The notes under the pieces were generated by a model, which was given only the letters and a program-made list of their open reading frames with translations, was not told the DNA's origin and searched no databases. Positions 8,035 through 16,713 of a stretch of DNA of 64,000 nucleotides are shown here, in pieces. A program made the translations under genes and the position numbers. The DNA comes from Actinomadura sp. WMMA1423. GTDB taxonomy: Bacteria; Actinomycetota; Actinomycetes; Streptosporangiales; Streptosporangiaceae. The stretch covers positions 1,178,001-1,242,000 of the forward strand of contig NZ_CP041244.1 in assembly GCF_006547145.1 (NCBI RefSeq), in the 5' to 3' direction. Numbering within the stretch: position 1 is the stretch's first letter; each line of letters opens with the position of its first letter.

Positions 8035-9042
8035 TCACTGCAGTGACTTGGGTGGTACATGTGGGGCCGCCCACCCCGAGGGAAAGTGAGCGGCGAAGTC
8101 GTCGGTGGCCCGGATGAGGAGATCGCGCGTGCCGGGCTCGCTGCCGCCGTGCCCGGCGTCCTCGACGATGTGGAACCTCGCCTCCGGCCAGGCGAGGTGG
8201 AGGTCCCACGCCTGCTCGGGCGGCGTCTTCACGTCGTAGCGCCCGTTCACGATCACCGCGGGGACGTGGCGGATGCGGTCCACCCCTGCGAGCAGGCCTC
8301 CTGCCGGCAGGAAGCCCCCGTTCGCGATGTAGTGGTGCATGATGCGGGCGAAGGCCACCAGGACCCCGTCCTCCAGTTCCGGCGGCGGGACGGGCAGGAG
8401 CGTGTTGGCCGCCAGCTCCCAGGCGCCCCACGCGCGCGCCGCCGGGACGTGGACGGCCGGGTCCGGGTCGCCGACACGGCGGCCGTAGGCCGCGAGCAGG
8501 TCGTCCCGCTCGGCGGGCGGGACCGCGTCCCGGAACGCCGCCCACTCGGCGGGGAAGAGGCGCGCCGCTCCGGTGGGGGCCAGCCCCCACTCCTCGTCCG
8601 ACGGCCGGACGAGCCAGATGCCGCGCAGCACCATCGCCCCGACCCGCTCGGGGTGCGCCTGCGCGTACGCGAGCGCGAGGGTGCTCCCCCAGCTGCCGCC
8701 GAACACCAGCCACCGCTCGATCCCCAGGTGTTCGCGCAGCCGCTCGATGTCGGCCACCAGGTGCGGCGTCGTGTTGTGCTCCAGCGACACCGCGGGGTCG
8801 CCGGCGAAGGGCAGGCTCCGTCCGCAGTTGCGCTGGTCGAACAGCACGATCCGGTAGAGGGACGGGTCGAAGAACTGCCGCAGGAGCGGCAGCAGCCCTC
8901 CCCCTGGCCCGCCATGGAGGACCACCGCGGGCAGCCCGTCCGGATTGCCGCAGGTCTCCCAGTGGATACGGTTGCCGTCGCCGACGTCCAGCAGCCCCGA
9001 AGCGTAGGGCTCGATCGGCGGATAGAACTCGCGCGGCGCCAT
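8035..9042 (-). CDS. pip: Proline iminopeptidase (alpha/beta hydrolase)
   Basis: 335 aa from ATG 9042; an ATG at 9069 would add nine residues. It opens with the family hallmark YPPIEPYASGLLDVGDG, has the oxyanion motif HGGPGGG, the DQRNCGRS segment, the nucleophile elbow GGSWGS, an acid-containing GRYDVKTP and a late His in EDAGHGG. These define peptidase family S33 prolyl aminopeptidases, which remove N-terminal proline from peptides in the cytoplasm. Length is normal (310-340 aa). It stands alone and is divergent from the small gene at 9117. Confidence 0.9.
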   Translation of the reverse strand: MAPREFYPPIEPYASGLLDVGDGNRIHWETCGNPDGLPAVVLHGGPGGGLLPLLRQFFDPSLYRIVLFDQRNCGRSLPFAGDPAVSLEHNTTPHLVADIERLREHLGIERWLVFGGSWGSTLALAYAQAHPERVGAMVLRGIWLVRPSDEEWGLAPTGAARLFPAEWAAFRDAVPPAERDDLLAAYGRRVGDPDPAVHVPAARAWGAWELAANTLLPVPPPELEDGVLVAFARIMHHYIANGGFLPAGGLLAGVDRIRHVPAVIVNGRYDVKTPPEQAWDLHLAWPEARFHIVEDAGHGGSEPGTRDLLIRATDDFAAHFPSGWAAPHVPPKSLQ

Positions 9043-9116
9043 GCCCCAGTATGACCCGGATGTGATCATGCTCTGACCGACGGCCCTCCTCCCGGTAGAG
9101 CCGCTAACCTCCCGGC

Positions 9117-9341
9117 ATGACGCACCCGACGTGCACGCAGTGCGAGAGCGACGAACTCGAACTGGGCTTCATCGAGGACGCGGGCGACAACTCCCGCGGC
9201 TACGCCCGCTGGATCCTCGGGCCGATCGAGCGGGGCCTCTTCGGCGGGGCCAAGCGGATGGGAAGGCCCCGATGGCAGATCGACGCGCTGCGCTGCCGCC
9301 GGTGCGGGCACCTGGAGCTGTTCGCCCGCACCCCCGTCTAG
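9117..9341 (+). CDS. Small zinc-ribbon protein
   Basis: 74 aa with CTQCESDEL at the start and CRRCGHLEL at the end, a classic pair of CxxC knuckles for one zinc ribbon. It resembles short PF20097-type (DUF6487-like) actinobacterial proteins; that assignment is from memory of the pattern. Its TAG stop overlaps the TAG stop of hrpA on the other strand (CTAG). Function unknown. Confidence 0.65.
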   Translation: MTHPTCTQCESDELELGFIEDAGDNSRGYARWILGPIERGLFGGAKRMGRPRWQIDALRCRRCGHLELFARTPV

Positions 9342-12300
9342 AGCTGGGCCATCGCCTTGCGGATGCGCTTGTCGGAGACGGGGAAGCGGGTGCCGAGCTG
9401 CTGGGCGAAGAGGCTGACCCGCAGCTCCTCCAGCATCCAGCGGATCTGCCGGGCCGGCTCCTCCTCGCGGCGGGACGGGTGGAGCCTGCGCAGCGCCTGC
9501 TCGTACTCCTGCGCCAGGACGTCGACCTGGTGCGCGAGCATCCGGTCGCGTCCGGGGTTCTCGGGGAGCTTGTCGAGCCTGACCTGCAGGGCGCGCAGGT
9601 AGCGCGGCAGGTCGGGCAGCCGGGCCCAGCCGGTCGCGGTGACGAACCCCGGACGGATCAGCGTGCCGAGGTGGCCGCGGACGTCGGTGAGCGCCGGGAC
9701 GAGGGTGAGGCTCGCCGTGCCGCGCAGCCGCCGGTCGAGTTCGTGCGCCTCGGCGAGGATCCGCTCCACCAGGGCGACGATCTGCGCCGTCGCGTCGTGC
9801 AGGTCGGCGCGGACCCGGTCGTACAGGGCGCGGAAGCCGTCCTCGTCCCACGCGGGCCCGCCCGCCTCGGCGATGAGCCGGTCGGCCGCGGCGGTGACGC
9901 AGTCGTCGAAGAGCGCCGCGACGGAGCCGTGCGGGTTGTGGCTGAGCGCGAGCTTGCCCTTGTTGGTCAGCCGGCCCTGGATGAGCTTCACTGGTGACGG
10001 GGCGTTGAGCAGGATCAGCCGCCGCGTGCCGAGCCACATCGCGCGGCGCTGCTCGGCCTCCGTCTCGTACATGCGGACGGCCACGGAGGAGCCCTCGTCG
10101 GTGAGCGCCGGATAGGCCTTGACGTCGTAGCCGGCCTGGTTGCGCTCGTAGGTGCGGGGCAGCTCGCCGATCGTCCACTCGGTGAGGCCGGACCGCTCGA
10201 TCGTGGACGCCGCCTTCGACAGCGTCCCGCGCACCTTCCCGGCGAGGCGGCGTTTCAGCTCGTCGAGGTCGGTGCCCTCGCCGAGCGTCCGGCCCCCGCC
10301 GTCCACGACCCGGAACGTGATGCGCAGGTGGGCGGGCAGCCGGGACGGGTCCCACGCCTCTCGCGCGACGGGCACGCTCGTCAGCGCGGTCAGCTCGCGC
10401 TCCAGGGCGTCCAGCAGCGGCTCGGTGCGCGGCGCGACCCGGTCGAGGACCTTGCGGGCGTAGTCGGGCGCCGGGACGAAGTTGACCCGCAGCTGCTTGG
10501 GGAGCGACCGGATCAGCTCGGTCACCAGCTCGGTGCGCAGGCCCGGCACCTGCCACTCGAAGCCGTCCGGCCGCACCTGGTTGAGGACCTGGACGGGGAC
10601 GTGCACGGTGACGCCGTCGGCGTCGGTGCCCGGCTCGAACTGGTAGGTGAGCCGCAGCCGCAGCGCGCCCTGCCGCCACGCGTCCGGGTAGTCGGCCTCG
10701 CTGACGCCGCCGGCCGACTCGTTGATGAGCATCGACTTCTCGAACCCGAGCAGGTCGGGATCGGCGCGCCGGGCCTTCTTCCACCAGGCGTCGAAGTGCC
10801 GCCCGGAGACGACGTCGTCGGGGATCCGCGCGTCGTAGAAGTCGAAGAGGGTCTCGTCGTCGACGAGGATGTCGCGGCGCCGGGCGCGGTGCTCCAGCTC
10901 CTCCACCTCCTCGAGCAGCGCGCGGTTGTCGTGGAAGAAGCGGTGGTGGGTCTCCCAGTCGCCCTCGACGAGGGCGTGCCGGATGAACAGCTCGCGCGAC
11001 AGCGCCGGGTCGATGGCGCCGTAGTTGACGCGGCGGTCGGCGACGATCGGGACCCCGTAGAGGGTGACCTTCTCGCGCGCCATGACGGCCGCCTGCTTCT
11101 TCGACCAGTGCGGCTCGCTGTAGTTGCGCTTCACCAGGTGCTGGGCGAGCGGCTCGATCCACTCGGGCTCGATCCTGGCGTTGGTCCGCCCCCAGAGCCG
11201 GGACGTCTCGACCAGCTCGGCCGACATCACCCAGCGCGGCGGCTTCTTGAACAGCGACGACCCCGGGAACACCGCGAACCTCGCGCCCCGGGCGCCGAGG
11301 TACTCCTGGCCGCGGCGCTGCTTGTCCTTCTTCTCGGCGTCCATCAGGCCGATGTGGGAGAGCAGGCCCGCGAGCAGCGAGGTGTGGATGCGGTCGGGCG
11401 GCGCGTCGGCGGTGTTGAGCGTGACGCCGAGGGACCTGGCGACCTGCTTGAGCTGGCCGTGCAGGTCCTGCCACTCGCGGATGCGCAGGTAGTGCAGGAA
11501 CTCGTTCTTGCACATGCGGCGGAACGCGCTGCCCGACAGCTCCTTCTGCTGCTCGCGCAGGTAGTTCCACAGGTTCAGGTAGGCGAGGAAGTCCGAGCCG
11601 GGGTCGGCGAACCGGCGGTGCCGCTCGTCGGCGGCCTGCTGGTGCTCGGCGGGGCGCTCGCGCGGGTCCTGGATGGACAGCGCCGCCGCGATGATCAGCA
11701 CCTCGCGGACGCAGCCGTTGCGGTCGGCCTCCAGGATCATGCGCCCGAGCCGGGGGTCGACGGGCAGCTGGGCGAGCCTGCGGCCGAGCGGGGTGAGCCG
11801 CTTGCGCGGGTCCTTCTCGGCCGGGTCGACGGCGCCGAGTTCGTGCAGCAGGTCGACGCCCGCCTTGACGTTGCGGCGGTCCGGCGGCTCCACGAAGGGG
11901 AACGCGGCGATGTCGCCGAGGCCGAGCGCGGTCATCTGCAGGATGACCGACGCGAGGTTCGTCCGCAGGATCTCCGGTTCGGTGAACTCCGGGCGGGACT
12001 CGAAGTCCTCCTCGGAGTAGAGCCGGATGCACACGCCCTCGGAGACACGGCCGCAGCGGCCCTTGCGCTGGTTCGCCGACGCCTGCGAGACCGGCTCGAT
12101 CGGGAGCCGCTGCACCTTCAGGCGGTGGCTGTAGCGGGAGATGCGCGCGGTGCCGGGGTCGACGACGTACTTGATGCCGGGGACGGTCAGCGACGTCTCG
12201 GCGACGTTGGTGGCGAGCACGACCCGCCGCCCGCGGTGCGGCTGGAAGACGCGGTGCTGATCGGCCGACGACAGCCGCGCGTACAGCGGCAGGACCTCGG

Positions 12301-13282
12301 TCGCCGCCTTGCGCCGGGTGAAGTGCTTGGTGAGCGCGTCGGCGGTGTCGCGGATCTCCCGCTCGCCGCTGAGGAACACGAGGACGTCGCCCGGGGCCTC
12401 GCGGCCGAGCTCGTCCACCGCGTCGACGATCGCCTGGATCTGGTCGCGGTCGGGATCGGCGGACGGGTCGTCCGGGTCGGTGACGGGGCGGTACCTGACC
12501 TCGACCGGGTAGGTGCGCCCGGACACCTCCACGATCGGGGCGTCGCCGAAGTGCGCGGAGAACCGCTCCGGGTCGATCGTCGCCGAGGTGATGATCACCT
12601 TGAGGTCGGGGCGGCGGGGCAGGATCTCCTTGACGTAGCCGAGGAGGAAGTCGATGTTCAGGCTGCGCTCGTGCGCCTCGTCGATGATGAGCGTGTCGTA
12701 CTGGCGCAGCAGCCGGTCGGTCTGGATCTCGGCGAGCAGGATGCCGTCGGTCATCAGCTTCACGAGCGTGTCGTCGCTCGACCGGTCGGTGAAGCGGACC
12801 TTGTAGCCGACGGCGTCGCCGAGGTCGGTGCCGAGCTCCTCGGCGATGCGGTCGGCGACGGTCCGGGCGGCGAGCCGGCGCGGCTGGGTGTGGCCGATGG
12901 AGCCGAGCACGCCCCGGCCCAGCTCGAGGCAGATCTTGGGGATCTGGGTGGTCTTGCCGGAGCCGGTCTCGCCCGCGACGATCACGACCTGGTGGTCGCG
13001 GACCGCGGCGAGGATGTCGTCCTTCTTCTGCGACACCGGCAGCTGCGGCGGGTAGGTCACCGCGGGCACCGCGAGGCGCCGCCGCTCGACCCGCCGCTCG
13101 GCGGCCTCGACGTCGGCGGCGATCTCCTCGGCCGCCCCGGCCCGGCGCCCGGCGTCGCGCATCTTCTGGACGCCGTCGATCCTGCGGCGCAGCCGGTGCT
13201 GGTCGCGCAGCATCAACTGCGGCAGGCGCGCGCGCAGGCCGGCGAGCGGCGATTCCACACTCGTCCCCATAACCATCGACAA
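9338..13282 (-). CDS. hrpA: ATP-dependent RNA helicase HrpA (DEAH box)
   Basis: 1314 aa, the normal size for HrpA. Seen: motif I GETGSGKTTQIPK, motif II DEAH in IIDEAHERSLN, motif III SATI, then TNVAETSLTVPGI and the motif VI region GRCGRVSEGVCIRLY, followed by the ratchet and a long DUF3418-type C-terminal region. HrpA acts on RNA in the cytoplasm and in E. coli rescues stalled or collided ribosomes. Several in-frame starts are close together (13282, 13276, 13270); the longest is given. The large open frame on the opposite strand is a GC-driven shadow. Confidence 0.95.
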   Translation of the reverse strand: MSMVMGTSVESPLAGLRARLPQLMLRDQHRLRRRIDGVQKMRDAGRRAGAAEEIAADVEAAERRVERRRLAVPAVTYPPQLPVSQKKDDILAAVRDHQVVIVAGETGSGKTTQIPKICLELGRGVLGSIGHTQPRRLAARTVADRIAEELGTDLGDAVGYKVRFTDRSSDDTLVKLMTDGILLAEIQTDRLLRQYDTLIIDEAHERSLNIDFLLGYVKEILPRRPDLKVIITSATIDPERFSAHFGDAPIVEVSGRTYPVEVRYRPVTDPDDPSADPDRDQIQAIVDAVDELGREAPGDVLVFLSGEREIRDTADALTKHFTRRKAATEVLPLYARLSSADQHRVFQPHRGRRVVLATNVAETSLTVPGIKYVVDPGTARISRYSHRLKVQRLPIEPVSQASANQRKGRCGRVSEGVCIRLYSEEDFESRPEFTEPEILRTNLASVILQMTALGLGDIAAFPFVEPPDRRNVKAGVDLLHELGAVDPAEKDPRKRLTPLGRRLAQLPVDPRLGRMILEADRNGCVREVLIIAAALSIQDPRERPAEHQQAADERHRRFADPGSDFLAYLNLWNYLREQQKELSGSAFRRMCKNEFLHYLRIREWQDLHGQLKQVARSLGVTLNTADAPPDRIHTSLLAGLLSHIGLMDAEKKDKQRRGQEYLGARGARFAVFPGSSLFKKPPRWVMSAELVETSRLWGRTNARIEPEWIEPLAQHLVKRNYSEPHWSKKQAAVMAREKVTLYGVPIVADRRVNYGAIDPALSRELFIRHALVEGDWETHHRFFHDNRALLEEVEELEHRARRRDILVDDETLFDFYDARIPDDVVSGRHFDAWWKKARRADPDLLGFEKSMLINESAGGVSEADYPDAWRQGALRLRLTYQFEPGTDADGVTVHVPVQVLNQVRPDGFEWQVPGLRTELVTELIRSLPKQLRVNFVPAPDYARKVLDRVAPRTEPLLDALERELTALTSVPVAREAWDPSRLPAHLRITFRVVDGGGRTLGEGTDLDELKRRLAGKVRGTLSKAASTIERSGLTEWTIGELPRTYERNQAGYDVKAYPALTDEGSSVAVRMYETEAEQRRAMWLGTRRLILLNAPSPVKLIQGRLTNKGKLALSHNPHGSVAALFDDCVTAAADRLIAEAGGPAWDEDGFRALYDRVRADLHDATAQIVALVERILAEAHELDRRLRGTASLTLVPALTDVRGHLGTLIRPGFVTATGWARLPDLPRYLRALQVRLDKLPENPGRDRMLAHQVDVLAQEYEQALRRLHPSRREEEPARQIRWMLEELRVSLFAQQLGTRFPVSDKRIRKAMAQL

Positions 13283-13487
13283 GGATAGGGTTCCAGGCCC
13301 TCCGGGCCCCGCTCACCCCACGACCTTCGCACCGTAGCCGGAACCCCGGCGCGGGGCGATCCATTATCCGGCGGTTACAACGCCGCGCGGATGAGGCGCA
13401 TTCCACCCGCCCGGGGCACGCTCCGCACCTGATCCTTCACGTAAAGCCACTGCGCCGCGCCCCGCCCGTCATTCATGATTGGGAGAC

Positions 13488-14915
13488 GTGGAGACCCCGA
13501 CCGCCGCCGGCCGCTACCGGATCGACCGCCACCTGGGTTCGGGCGGATTCGCCTCGGTCTGGCTGGGGCACGACCCGGACCTCGACTCCCCGGTCGCGAT
13601 CAAGATCCTGGCCGGCCACTGGGCGCTGCGCACCGACGTGCGGGACCGGTTCGTCCAGGAGGCGCGGCTCCTGCGGCGCGCCGACTCGCACCGGCTGGTG
13701 CAGGTCTTCGACATCGGGGAACTGCCCGACGGCCGGCCCTACTTCGTGATGACCTACGCCGACCGGGGCACCCTGGCCGAGCGGCTGGCCGGCGGGCCGC
13801 TCCCTCCGGCCGAGGCGCTGCGCACCGCGCAGGAGATCGTCCAGGGCGTGCAGGAGCTGCACGACCTCGGCATCGTGCACCGCGATCTGAAGCCGTCCAA
13901 CGTCTTACTGCGCTCGGCGCCCGGCGGTGGCGAGCGCATCATGATCGCCGACCTCGGGATCGCGCGGACCGGGGAGCACCTGTCGAGGCTGACGCTTCCG
14001 GCGGGCTCGCCCGGCTACATGGCGCCCGAGCAGACGCAGGTGGACGGGGCGCCCGACCGCCGCGCGGACGTCTACGGCCTGGGCGCGCTGACCCAGCACC
14101 TGCTGACCGGGGAGCCGCCCGCCGCGCCGCCGAGCCCGCCCGCGAGGACGCGGGTCCCGGTCCCGTCCGGCGTGGACGCGGCGGTGCTCCGCGCGCTGGA
14201 GCCCGAGCGCGAGAAGCGCTGGGCGTCGGCGGCCGAGTTCGGGGAGGCGCTGGCGCGGGCCTCCGCAGGGACGCCGACCGGCGCCCTCCCGCCGCGGCGG
14301 CGCCCGCCGCGGCGGCGCCCGCCGGGGCGTCGCCCGCGCGGCCGCCGGGCGGTCGCGGGGGCCGGGGCGGCCGCGGCGCTGGCCGTGGCGGCCGCCGCGT
14401 TCTGGCTCCCCCACCGCGAGGACGACGGCCCGGTGCCGCGGGACCGGACCGCGCAGTGGCTGCGCGCGGGGTCCGACGTCCCCGCCCGCTACCGCGACCT
14501 GATCGTCCAGGCCGGGACGTGGTGCGACATGCGGGGGCTGAGCCCGGCGCTGATCGCGGCGATGCTGAAGGCCGAGAGCGGGTTCGACCCCCGGCTGGCC
14601 GACCCGGCGCACGACGAGTACGGCATCGCCCGGTGGACGCCGCGCGTCCTGGTGTTCTGGCAGCCCGGCGGGCTCGACAACCCCGAGCCGAAGCCCGCGC
14701 AGATCACGCCGGAGCTGTCGATCCCCGCGATGGGCCGGTTCCTGTGCTACTGGGGCAAGGACCTGAAGGACGTCCCGGGCGACCCGGCGCTCAACCTGGC
14801 CGCCGCCTACCGGAGTTCGGCGAAGACGGTCGTGAAGTCGGGCGGCGTCCCGGCGAGGTTCCGGCCCTACACCGACCGGGTCCGCCGGTACATGGACGAC
14901 TACCGGCCCCGCTGA
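13488..14915 (+). CDS. Membrane Ser/Thr protein kinase fused to an extracellular transglycosylase-like domain
   Basis: 475 aa from GTG 13488; a TTG at 13479 is possible. Kinase domain: glycine loop LGSGGFASV (17-25), VAIKI Lys39, HRDLKPSN (131-138), DLG in place of DFG (155-157) and an APE-like GYMAPEQ. Residues 270-288 are a basic Pro/Arg tract, then one membrane helix at about 289-306. The outside part (about 320-475) is not PASTA: PALIAAMLKAESGFDP with Glu363, GIARWTP and AAAYRSSAKTVV follow the layout of SLT/lytic transglycosylase domains, where that Glu is catalytic. Inference: the kinase may bind or cut peptidoglycan and signal wall state. Whether the lytic site works is unknown. It is divergent from hrpA across about 205 bases in which I see no clear operator. 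Confidence 0.8.
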   Translation: METPTAAGRYRIDRHLGSGGFASVWLGHDPDLDSPVAIKILAGHWALRTDVRDRFVQEARLLRRADSHRLVQVFDIGELPDGRPYFVMTYADRGTLAERLAGGPLPPAEALRTAQEIVQGVQELHDLGIVHRDLKPSNVLLRSAPGGGERIMIADLGIARTGEHLSRLTLPAGSPGYMAPEQTQVDGAPDRRADVYGLGALTQHLLTGEPPAAPPSPPARTRVPVPSGVDAAVLRALEPEREKRWASAAEFGEALARASAGTPTGALPPRRRPPRRRPPGRRPRGRRAVAGAGAAAALAVAAAAFWLPHREDDGPVPRDRTAQWLRAGSDVPARYRDLIVQAGTWCDMRGLSPALIAAMLKAESGFDPRLADPAHDEYGIARWTPRVLVFWQPGGLDNPEPKPAQITPELSIPAMGRFLCYWGKDLKDVPGDPALNLAAAYRSSAKTVVKSGGVPARFRPYTDRVRRYMDDYRPR

Positions 14916-14923
14916 GACGACGG

Positions 14924-15832
14924 TCAGCCCGCCCCGTACACCGGTTCGGGCGCGGGGGCCTTCGCCAGGAGGTCCTTGACGACGTCGCCGACCTCGGCCG
15001 GGTCCCATCTGGCGCCCTTGTCCGCGGCGGGGCCGTGGCGGAAGGCGTCCATCACGCAGATCTTGCCGCCCTCGGCCTCGAAGACCCGTCCCGTGACGTC
15101 CCGCGACTGGGCCGAACCGAGCCAGACGACGAGCGGTGAGACGTTCTCCGGCGCCATGGCGTCGAACTCGCCCTCGGCGGGGGCGGCCATCGTCTGCGCG
15201 AAGACCTCCTCGGTCATCCGGGTGCGGGCGGCGGGGGCGATCGCGTTGACCGTCACGCCGTACCGGCCGAGCTCGGCGGACGCGACGAGGGTCAGCCCGA
15301 CGATGCCCGCCTTGGCCGCGGAGTAGTTGCCCTGGCCGACGCTGCCGAGCAGCCCGGCGCCGGAGGAGGTGTTGATGACGCGCGCGTCGACGGCGCGGCC
15401 GGCCTTGCTCTCGGCCCGCCAGTACCGCCCGGCGTGCTTGAGCGGCAGGAAGTGGCCCTTGAGGTGCACGCGCATGACGGCGTCCCACTCGTCCTCGCCG
15501 AGGTTGACCAGCATCCGGTCGCGCAGGAACCCGGCGTTGTTGACCAGGGTGTCCAGCCGTCCGAACGCGCCGGTCGCCGCGGCGACCAGTGCGGCGGCGC
15601 CCTCGTCGGTCGCGATGTCGTCGGTGCTGGCGACGGCCCGCCCGCCGAGGGCCTCGATCTCCCGGACCACGTCGTGGGCGGGGCCGCCGGACCGCTCGCC
15701 GGTGCCGTCGCGCGCGACGCCGAGGTCGTTGACGACGACGAGGGCGCCCTGGCGGGCGAACTCCAGCGCGTGCGCCCGGCCGAGGCCGCGTCCGGCGCCG
15801 GTGACGGCGACCACCCGGTCCTTGCAGATCAT
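14924..15832 (-). CDS. Short-chain dehydrogenase, Rv3548c-like, of the HIP (steroid CD-ring) regulon
   Basis: 302 aa from ATG 15832, with AAGGAGG 8 bases upstream. Seen: Rossmann motif TGAGRGLGRA, VNNAGFLRDRML, and catalytic YSAAK; the VVVNDLG and long central loop match SDRs of about 300 aa acting on acyl-CoA substrates (HSD17B4-type). Its start overlaps the previous SDR stop (ATGA), so the two are co-translated. Position next to a second SDR and divergent from echA20-ipdAB matches the order Rv3548c-Rv3549c/Rv3550-Rv3552 of M. tuberculosis. Its exact step in degradation of the propionate side-chain indanedione is not settled. Confidence 0.85.
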   Translation of the reverse strand: MICKDRVVAVTGAGRGLGRAHALEFARQGALVVVNDLGVARDGTGERSGGPAHDVVREIEALGGRAVASTDDIATDEGAAALVAAATGAFGRLDTLVNNAGFLRDRMLVNLGEDEWDAVMRVHLKGHFLPLKHAGRYWRAESKAGRAVDARVINTSSGAGLLGSVGQGNYSAAKAGIVGLTLVASAELGRYGVTVNAIAPAARTRMTEEVFAQTMAAPAEGEFDAMAPENVSPLVVWLGSAQSRDVTGRVFEAEGGKICVMDAFRHGPAADKGARWDPAEVGDVVKDLLAKAPAPEPVYGAG

Positions 15833-16602
15833 CGCGTTTCCTCCTTGTTGACGGTGGCGGCGTCCAGGAAGGCGGGGCGCTCTCCCCCGCCGTGCACCTG
15901 CATCGAGGAGCCGGTCACGTAGGACGCCAGGTCGGACGCCAGGAACACGCAGGCGGCGCCGATGTCGTAGGGGTCGGCGAGGCGGCCGAGCGGGACGGTC
16001 CTCGCCACCGCCTCGACGCCGTCCTCGTCCCCGTAGTGCAGGTGAGACAGCTCGGTGCGGACCATGCCGAGGACCAGCGTGTTGACCCGGATGTGCGGTG
16101 CCCACTCGACCGCCAGCGACTGGGTGAGGTTGTGCAGCCCGGCCTTCGCGGCGCCGTAGGCGGCGGTGCCGGGCGACGGGCGCACGCCGCTCACGCTGCC
16201 GATGTTGACGATCGAGCCGCCGCCCCGCTCCATGATCCGCGGCCGCAGCGCGCGGGCCATGATCAGCGGCGCCGTCAGGTTCAGCTCCATGATCTTGACG
16301 TGGGTGCGCAGGGAGCCGTCGGCCACCGGCAGGTAGGGGGCGCCGCCCGCGTTGTTGACGAGCACGTCCACCTGGTCGAGGCCGTCCGCGAACGCCTGCA
16401 CGGCGTCCGGGTCGCGCACGTCCAGCGAGGCGAACCGCGCGGTCCGCCCGCCCGCCTCGGGCAGCGCCTCGGGCTCGCGGCGCGCCACCGCGACCACGTC
16501 GGCGCCCGCCTCCAGGAAGGCGCGGCTGATGCCCGCGCCCACCCCGCGAACGCCCCCCGTCACCACGACGGTCCGGCCCCCTAGGTCGAGCGTCAGTGAC
16601 AT
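15829..16602 (-). CDS. Short-chain dehydrogenase, Rv3549c-like, of the HIP regulon
   Basis: 257 aa from ATG 16602. Classical SDR: TGGVRGVGAG cofactor loop, VLVNNAGG, the Ser of NIGSVSG and YGAAK. A ribosome site is unclear, with GGAGGC about 3 bases upstream. It is the first gene leftward of the divergent promoter that also drives echA20, where a KstR2-like site is found at 16683-16702. Length and place equal Rv3549c (about 259 aa). Inference: an NAD(P)-dependent step on steroid C/D-ring acyl-CoA intermediates. Confidence 0.85.
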   Translation of the reverse strand: MSLTLDLGGRTVVVTGGVRGVGAGISRAFLEAGADVVAVARREPEALPEAGGRTARFASLDVRDPDAVQAFADGLDQVDVLVNNAGGAPYLPVADGSLRTHVKIMELNLTAPLIMARALRPRIMERGGGSIVNIGSVSGVRPSPGTAAYGAAKAGLHNLTQSLAVEWAPHIRVNTLVLGMVRTELSHLHYGDEDGVEAVARTVPLGRLADPYDIGAACVFLASDLASYVTGSSMQVHGGGERPAFLDAATVNKEETR

Positions 16603-16682
16603 GACGCCTCCGGCCGCGAGTGGCCTGCCGCCTCCAGCTCCGGTGACATCCCGCCTCCTCCGTACGCCTCTGCTACCGTCTG

Positions 16683-16702
16683 TTCTAACAAATGTTTGGT
16701 GG
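16683..16702. promoter_or_regulatory. KstR2-like operator in the divergent SDR/echA20 promoter
   Basis: TTCTAACAAATGTTTGGTGG, whose reverse complement differs from the site at 42161-42180 in only 2 of 20 bases. Its core ACCAAACATTTGTT (reverse strand) fits the published KstR2 consensus AnCAAGnnCTTGnT at all fixed positions except a symmetric G-to-A and C-to-T pair. It lies about 12 bases before the echA20 start and 81 before the SDR start, which is suited to repressing both. Confidence 0.65.
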
Positions 16703-16713
16703 AAAGGTAGCGC

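Noticed and set aside
10328..13288. A 986-codon open frame antisense to hrpA
   Set aside because: It is a high-GC shadow frame with Val/Leu/Arg-rich nonsense and no family resemblance, while the other strand encodes an intact HrpA helicase.
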